Source: Mucilaginibacter rubeus
GTDB taxonomy: Bacteria > Bacteroidota > Bacteroidia > Sphingobacteriales > Sphingobacteriaceae
NCBI RefSeq assembly: GCF_003286415.2
Contig: NZ_CP043450.1
Span: forward strand, 7,378,001-7,442,000
Direction: 5' to 3'
Length of the DNA: 64,000 bases
Shown: one piece after another, positions 59,300-64,000 of the stretch
Numbering within the stretch: position 1 is the stretch's first letter
How the letters are laid out: each line of letters begins with the position of its first letter
Made by a program: the position numbers and the translations under genes
The notes under the pieces: model-generated
Database searches by the model: none
What the model was told of the DNA's origin: nothing
What the model saw: only the letters and a program-made list of their open reading frames with translations

Positions 59300-61390
59300 A
59301 TGATTCATCAATTAAAACATCTTGTTCTTTTCGGATTGCTGTCACTGACTTTTTTTAAGTCGGGAGCACAGGTAGCGAGCGATAAAAACTTTAAACCGGC
59401 TGCCGGCGTAAGTGTAAAGGTAAATACCTCAAACGTCACGGTAACCTGGCCTGCGGGGACTAACAGCAACGGCAGACTTATTTTAAACTTAAAAAATGAT
59501 GAACCGTTATTCAGCAGCGTTCAACTAAGTAAAGCCGGAGTTTATAAGTCGGTGATTGAAAATGTTGATCCGCAATTTATCCTAACAGAAGGCAAGCGTG
59601 ATCTTGTTTCTCAAAATGGCTGGAACATCTTTTTTGATAAAGTACCACTTAAGCCCCACCATTCTTATAAGGTAGGTTTTCATAAAAAATCAATCAGCGT
59701 AAGCAGCAAAGGCACACGTACAATAGTTACTTTGCCAGGGTTGGAAGCCCCCAATTTTAAAGGCGATCTGGAGCTCACACTCTACAACGGGCAACCTTTA
59801 TTTAACGTAGCAGCAGTTGTATCAACCCAAATTGATTCGACGGCTATTTTGTATGAGGCGGGTTTGGTGGCTAAGGCGCAACCTGTTAAAGCAATAAGCT
59901 ACAGCGATGTTTATGAACACCTGCAAACCAATGATGTTAATAAGCCGGATACCGCTAAAAACCTTGCTGTAAAATATCGTACCATCATCGGTACAAATGA
60001 TAAAGCGGGCATCGCCGTGTTCCCTGCTCCGCACCAGTATTTTTATCCGTTGGATGAAGCCTTTAACCTCAAGTTTGTATGGTATGGCAATAATTACCGC
60101 GGTCTGCTTCCTGGCTTTGGGCTTGGCATCAGGCAGGAACTACAGGGCGATAAGCGTTTTGTGCCATGGTTTAACGCGCCTCCGGGAACCAAACAACGGC
60201 TCAACTTTTTTTGCCTGCTGGGTACAGATGGTGCTGATAATTTGCTGAATAAGGTGAAGCAATTTACCCATGATGATAGCTACAAACCACTTCCCGGTTA
60301 TAAGACCATGGCCAGTCACTTTCATAACGAGTTTATCATGAGTGTTGTACTGGCGGGCAAGCCGGTGCCTGATAGTCCGTCGTTTGTGAAGGTTTTAAAG
60401 CGCCAGGGGATTAATATCGTTCATCTGGCCGAGTTTCATTATACAGCTCATCCTAAAGGCCCGGATGAGCAGCGCCTTGAAGAACTGAAAGCCCTGTTTG
60501 ACCAATGCAACCGTTTGTCTGATAAAAACTTTTTGCTGCTGCCCGGCGAAGAACCAAATGAGTTTTTTGGTGGTCATTGGCTGGCGTTTTTTCCGAAGCC
60601 GGTTTACTGGATCATGTCGCGCAAGGCAGGTACACCTTTTGAAAGCACGAATGCAGGGTATGGTAAAGTTTACCATATAGGCGATAAAACCGATATGTTA
60701 AATCTGCTCAAAGCCGAAAACGGTTTGGCCTGGACAGCGCATGCCCGTACAAAAGGCTCTACCGGATTTCCGGATGCTTACAAAAAAGAAGATTTTTACC
60801 TATCAGATAGGTTTTTAGGGGCGGCCTGGAAAGCCTTACCAGCCGATCTGTCGGAGCCTCGTTTAGGGAAACGTGTATTCGACCTGATGGATGACATGAA
60901 CAATTGGGGCCTGAAAAAGAAAGTACTCTCCGAAGCCGACCTGTTCACTATTGAGCCTGAAAACGAAATGTACGCCCACCTCAATGTAAACTACCTGAAA
61001 CTTGCCAAGCAGCCGGAATATAAAAATGGCTGGCAGCCTGTACTGGATGTGCTGGAACAAGGCAAATTCTTTTCCACCACGGGCGAGGTTTTGATAGAAG
61101 ATTTTACAGTAAATGGCCATTCATCCGGCGAAACCATTGCTATCCCGGCCGACGGAAAATGCGCCATCAGCTTTAAAACCAGCTGGACATTCCCACTAAA
61201 TTTTGCTGAGATCATTTCGGGCGATGGAAAAAAAGTATACCGGGAACGGATTGATCTTACTTCAACCCACGCGTTCGGCACAAAAATATTTAGCAAGGTG
61301 CTGAACATGAAAGGACGCAAATGGGCACGACTTGAAGTTTGGGATGCCGCCGTTAATGGTGCGTATACGCAAACTGTGTGGTTGAAGTAA
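59300..61390 (+). CDS. PHP-type metallohydrolase, CehA/McbA-like, with N-terminal beta domain
   Basis: A 696-residue exported protein with signal peptide HLVLFGLLSLTFFKSGAQ. Residues about 25-330 are beta-rich with no recognised domain. Residues about 335-640 match the CehA/McbA branch of the PHP superfamily: SHFHNEF (His340 and His342), NFLLLPGEEPNEFFGGHWLAF (Glu417, Glu418, His426), LAWTAHARTKGSTG (His481), and the branch's signature ending QPVLDVLEQGKFFSTTGEVL then IEDFTVNG. These residues would bind two or three metal ions. Known relatives cleave carbamate esters; phosphoesters are a wider PHP theme. I know of no glycan role for this branch. It ends the operon begun by the GH43 gene. Confidence 0.78.
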   Translation: MIHQLKHLVLFGLLSLTFFKSGAQVASDKNFKPAAGVSVKVNTSNVTVTWPAGTNSNGRLILNLKNDEPLFSSVQLSKAGVYKSVIENVDPQFILTEGKRDLVSQNGWNIFFDKVPLKPHHSYKVGFHKKSISVSSKGTRTIVTLPGLEAPNFKGDLELTLYNGQPLFNVAAVVSTQIDSTAILYEAGLVAKAQPVKAISYSDVYEHLQTNDVNKPDTAKNLAVKYRTIIGTNDKAGIAVFPAPHQYFYPLDEAFNLKFVWYGNNYRGLLPGFGLGIRQELQGDKRFVPWFNAPPGTKQRLNFFCLLGTDGADNLLNKVKQFTHDDSYKPLPGYKTMASHFHNEFIMSVVLAGKPVPDSPSFVKVLKRQGINIVHLAEFHYTAHPKGPDEQRLEELKALFDQCNRLSDKNFLLLPGEEPNEFFGGHWLAFFPKPVYWIMSRKAGTPFESTNAGYGKVYHIGDKTDMLNLLKAENGLAWTAHARTKGSTGFPDAYKKEDFYLSDRFLGAAWKALPADLSEPRLGKRVFDLMDDMNNWGLKKKVLSEADLFTIEPENEMYAHLNVNYLKLAKQPEYKNGWQPVLDVLEQGKFFSTTGEVLIEDFTVNGHSSGETIAIPADGKCAISFKTSWTFPLNFAEIISGDGKKVYRERIDLTSTHAFGTKIFSKVLNMKGRKWARLEVWDAAVNGAYTQTVWLK

Positions 61391-61411
61391 AACAGATAAT
61401 TATAAATCCTA

Positions 61412-61537
61412 CGCCGCCGCTCGGCTGGAGCCGGGTGGCAACTATCAAGACGGCCTCTGGCCGGCGTCAATCCGCATGGTGTACACAGGCCAGATGCCTG
61501 GAAATAACTGCCACCCGGCTGGAGCCGAGCGGCGGCG
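61412..61537. repeat. CGGCTCCAGCCG / GGCCTCTGGCC palindromic repeat, copy 3
   Basis: CGCCGCTCGGCTGGAGCCGG on the left and CCGGCTGGAGCCGAGCGGCG on the right, inner GGCCTCTGGCC facing GGCCAGATGCC. It follows the last gene of the locus. Confidence 0.92.
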
Positions 61538-61572
61538 GGTATGTGTTTAAAATAAATGATCAAATAAAAAAA

Positions 61573-61689
61573 TGTCATTGCGAGCGAAGCGCGGCAATCT
61601 CGTAGCTTATGCATATGCGATCTGTATAGCTACGAGATTGCCACGTCGCCCCAGATGCTCTTTGCCAATGCGGCTCCTCGCAAAGACAT
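61573..61689. repeat. GTCATTGCGAG palindromic repeat, copy 4
   Basis: TGTCATTGCGAGCGAAGC on the left and CTCCTCGCAAAGACAT on the right, with an inner GGCAATCTCGTAGC facing GCTACGAGATTGCC. The outer arm has one mismatch. The remaining bases 61690-61806, up to the next gene's stop, show nothing I can name. Confidence 0.88.
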
Positions 61690-61806
61690 GTTTTTTATTT
61701 TACCGGGACTTTAACCAGTGCCCGCTCTGTAAAAAAGCTCTTCAGGGCTGATATTTTCCCGGTGCGGATGAGATAACTAACGAATAAGGCTATTAACATA
61801 AATTTT

Positions 61807-62613
61807 TTACTTAACAATACTTGCAAAACGTTGATAAAAGGCGGTAGGGCTGTCGGCGTGCTTCGGCTCGTATTTACCGGCGATGATGGGGATATATATT
61901 ACCCTGCGGCGGCTTGCTTCACCAATTACGGTTGACTGGGCCACACGATGCCAAAGGCGGCCATCATGTATGGTCAAATCGCCGGCATTGGGGATAATAG
62001 CTACCTCATTTTCGTCGGTATCATGATCAAGGAAGTACTTTTTACGGAAAAGCATCTGGTAAAGGTTTTGTTTATGTGTACCGGGCAGGATGCGTAAACC
62101 ACCGTTCTCCGGTTTCAGGGTGCTCAGGTGGATGCCAACATTAAGCATCGGGTTTAATTTCTGCCCGTGAAAAATATCACGCAGGCCATCAGTATGCCAG
62201 CCCATTTTAGAAAAGCTGCTTTCAGGGCCGTTTACATAGTGGTTAAAAACCATTCCGTCCTTTTCATCTGTTCCCAGCCGGGAACCCTCGCCAATCAGGT
62301 TAAGCAATACCTGGAAACGGGGATCTTTGGTAAATTCATCCAACAAGCTGTGATGCTGATTGATAAAAGCAAAACGCTGCACAATGGGCGATCCGTCAAG
62401 GTCTTTACCGTATTTGATAGGTACGCCATTCACCTTTTCGGTGTTGTTATTTAGCCAGGTTGTTTCAACCTGTTTTGAGGCGTTAATAATGTCGGTAACA
62501 GTTTCGGGCTTAATGAAATTTTTGAAATGGATAAAGCCGTGCTGATTGAAAAAAGCCTGTTGTTCGGGCGTAATTGTTGAGCCTAATGTGAATTTTTGAT
62601 ATGACGTTGCCAT
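61807..62613 (-). CDS. Phytanoyl-CoA dioxygenase (PhyH) family oxygenase
   Basis: A 268-residue non-haem iron, 2-oxoglutarate-type oxygenase of the PhyH family. Seen: QQAFFNQHGFIHFKNFI at the N-terminus, MGWHTDGLRDI with the His and Asp of the facial triad, GGLRILPGTHKQNLYQ, and LTIHDGRLWHRVAQST with the second His and the Arg that usually holds 2-oxoglutarate. No signal peptide, so it is cytosolic. Substrate unknown; this family includes halogenases and hydroxylases of small molecules. It reads toward the polysaccharide locus and is probably not part of it. Confidence 0.88.
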   Translation of the reverse strand: MATSYQKFTLGSTITPEQQAFFNQHGFIHFKNFIKPETVTDIINASKQVETTWLNNNTEKVNGVPIKYGKDLDGSPIVQRFAFINQHHSLLDEFTKDPRFQVLLNLIGEGSRLGTDEKDGMVFNHYVNGPESSFSKMGWHTDGLRDIFHGQKLNPMLNVGIHLSTLKPENGGLRILPGTHKQNLYQMLFRKKYFLDHDTDENEVAIIPNAGDLTIHDGRLWHRVAQSTVIGEASRRRVIYIPIIAGKYEPKHADSPTAFYQRFASIVK

Positions 62614-62879
62614 GTGGTGGAAAAGATATTAAAGTACCTGGAAAATGAAATTGTAAACGCTGGATGCCGCCGGGGCGGTTTTAGGAAAGGAACTGGTCCT
62701 CTTTGAGGGAAATTAACAACAACAGCTGCACATGACCCTTGTTATCAAGGGCATTCGCATAGGGTATGCAAATAATATGTTGTGCTTGTTGTTCAATGTA
62801 TATTAAATCTATCTTTTTAGTAGACTAATGCAAATGTAAACAAATTGTTAATCAGTCCAAATATTTATGAAAATATTTT

Positions 62880-63656
62880 TTAATGCTTGTACAATCCGGC
62901 GGTTACCCTTTCAATCAGGCTTTTAGGACTATGTGTTGCTGCTACTGCCGAAAGTTTATTTAAAAATCCGGGAACTATTTCGGCTTTTTTATTGAACATG
63001 CCTTTTATACCAATTGCTGCAACCTCCTCGGCTTTCATGTTAAATTTTGCTGCCAGTTCGGCCAGGGCCTCCATTCCCGCGCGCTGAGCGAAGCTGGTAT
63101 CCGTAGGGCCCGGGCATAAGCAGCTCACAGCTATCGAAGTGTTTTTAAGCTCATATCTTAAAGCCCGGCTAAATGATAAAACAAATGCTTTAGTGGCCGC
63201 ATAAATCGCCAGTGTAGGCACAGCCTGGTAGGCCGCGGTGCTGGATACGTTGAGGATAAACGCCTGTTGTTGTGATTTTAAAACTGGAATGAAATAATAT
63301 GAAAGCTCGGTAAGGGCATTCATGTTAACCTGCATCATGCCGGTTTGCGCGGCCAAATCTAATTCATGGAAATTTCCCCAAACACCAAGCCCCGCGTTAT
63401 TTATTAATATCGATACGGGTACATTTAAGCTCTTAGCCCAGTCAAAGGCCCGGAGGGCCGCGCCCGCGCCAGAAAGATCAATGGCAAGGTGATCAGCCTT
63501 AACCTTATAGTCGGTTTTTATTTGAGCGGATAAGGCAATGAGATCATTCTCCGACCGGGAAACCAACAGCAAGTTATATCCTTTTTGAGCAAGTAATATA
63601 GCCATTGACCTCCCGATGCCTTTACCGGCTCCTGTAATTAAAGCGTATTGATCCAT
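62880..63656 (-). CDS. Short-chain dehydrogenase/reductase
   Basis: A 258-residue classical SDR. Seen: ALITGAGKGIGRSMA for NAD(P) binding, ILINNAGLGVWG, and the catalytic Ser-Tyr-Lys in ILNVSSTAAYQAVPTLAIYAATKAF. The C-terminus is LLERV-like (SPKSLIERVTAGLYKH). Close in pattern to the DltE/YqjQ-type SDRs, but the substrate is not identifiable. The 266-bp gap between this gene and the PhyH gene on its downstream side holds no gene and no repeat that I can see. Confidence 0.9.
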   Translation of the reverse strand: MDQYALITGAGKGIGRSMAILLAQKGYNLLLVSRSENDLIALSAQIKTDYKVKADHLAIDLSGAGAALRAFDWAKSLNVPVSILINNAGLGVWGNFHELDLAAQTGMMQVNMNALTELSYYFIPVLKSQQQAFILNVSSTAAYQAVPTLAIYAATKAFVLSFSRALRYELKNTSIAVSCLCPGPTDTSFAQRAGMEALAELAAKFNMKAEEVAAIGIKGMFNKKAEIVPGFLNKLSAVAATHSPKSLIERVTAGLYKH

Positions 63657-63881
63657 TGTTTTTATTGAGATATCGACGATACAAGTTTAAAGAAAAATAA
63701 TCTACTAAAATTGTAGACTATTTAAAATGTTATTACGTTTGTGTAGATATGAAAAACACTTCGCCATGTTTTCGTTTTTTAAGCTATAGCCAACCCCGCT
63801 ATTGTTGTTGCCGGTAAATAAAAACCGCTCTCCCCTTCGTTATTATTTCAACAACAAACTATCACAAGCTTAAAATTGATC

Positions 63882-64000
63882 ATGACTACTCATCATATAA
63901 AATATTTATTCAGTGCTTTTTTAATCATTGTTTTTATATCATTCAGGCTTCCGGTATCAGCTCAGCTATCTGCCGCGGTAAAGTATAAGCTAAACCTGCA
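63882..64000 (+). CDS. Start of an exported protein, truncated by the window edge
   Basis: An ATG at 63882 opens 39 codons without a stop: TTHHIKYLFSAFLIIVFISF is a signal-peptide core, then RLPVSAQ as a probable cleavage site, followed by LSAAVKYKLNL, the first mature beta strand. Too little is present to name the family. The 225 bp upstream, shared with the divergent SDR gene, are AT-rich without a clear promoter. Confidence 0.65.
   Translation, partial: MTTHHIKYLFSAFLIIVFISFRLPVSAQLSAAVKYKLNL

Noticed and set aside
60991..61614. 207-codon minus-strand frame at the end of the PHP-type gene
   Set aside because: It overlaps a conserved coding region and two palindromic repeats, and its sequence is low in recognisable structure.

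Overview
The window looks like a chromosome segment of a plant-polysaccharide-degrading member of the Bacteroidota, most like Sphingobacteriaceae such as Mucilaginibacter or Pedobacter. The genus is inferred. The basis is a SusC/SusD pair, a hybrid two-component regulator, a Bacteroidota-type primary sigma factor, several promoters with the TAnnTTTG -7 element, many SPII lipoproteins and AT-rich leaders. No tRNA, rRNA, CRISPR array, prophage or transposase gene was seen.

Positions 1-14250 are mostly housekeeping: a partial four-helix bundle protein, purN, a lipoprotein, an Ldh-family oxidoreductase, a PIN toxin with its small partner, an RluA-type pseudouridine synthase, panB, carA (divergent from panB), a Cdd1-family protein, the primary sigma factor, an AsmA-like protein, a TIP30-like NAD(P)-binding protein, an alpha/beta hydrolase, an AraC regulator and a PEBP protein. 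A 21-bp-phased direct repeat between the last two looks like that regulator's operator.

Positions 14449-34783 form an arabinose and arabinan utilisation region. A GH43 enzyme and an AraC-type regulator lie on the minus strand. On the plus strand follow an L-fucose/L-arabinose isomerase-family protein, araB, araD, a GH27 enzyme, araA, a sodium:solute symporter, an aldose 1-epimerase, a GH51 arabinofuranosidase, two GH43 enzymes and a GH2 enzyme. Together they would cut arabinan side chains and backbone in the periplasm, import L-arabinose with sodium, and convert it through L-ribulose and L-ribulose-5-P to D-xylulose-5-P.

Positions 35089-40199 hold a divergent pair: a large FG-GAP/ASPIC-UnbV lipoprotein and a vanadium-haloperoxidase-like PAP2 protein.

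Positions 40509-61390 form a polysaccharide utilisation locus: a hybrid two-component regulator divergent from susC, susD and a DUF3823 lipoprotein. After a strong terminator come a second GH2 enzyme, a GH127-type enzyme with a Cys/Glu zinc site, a GH43-like propeller, a sialidase-fold propeller (GH93 is a candidate), a clan GH-A TIM barrel, another GH43, and a PHP-type metallohydrolase resembling CehA/McbA. The last is the least expected enzyme here. A PhyH-type oxygenase, an SDR and the start of an exported protein close the window.

A second layer is the set of intergenic palindromes. At least six families recur between transcription units, several in three or more copies, and they fill nearly all the longer gaps. 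One copy adds spurious in-frame sequence upstream of the true GH27 start. All residue numbers and motifs were read by eye; family calls rest on recognised motifs, without database searches.
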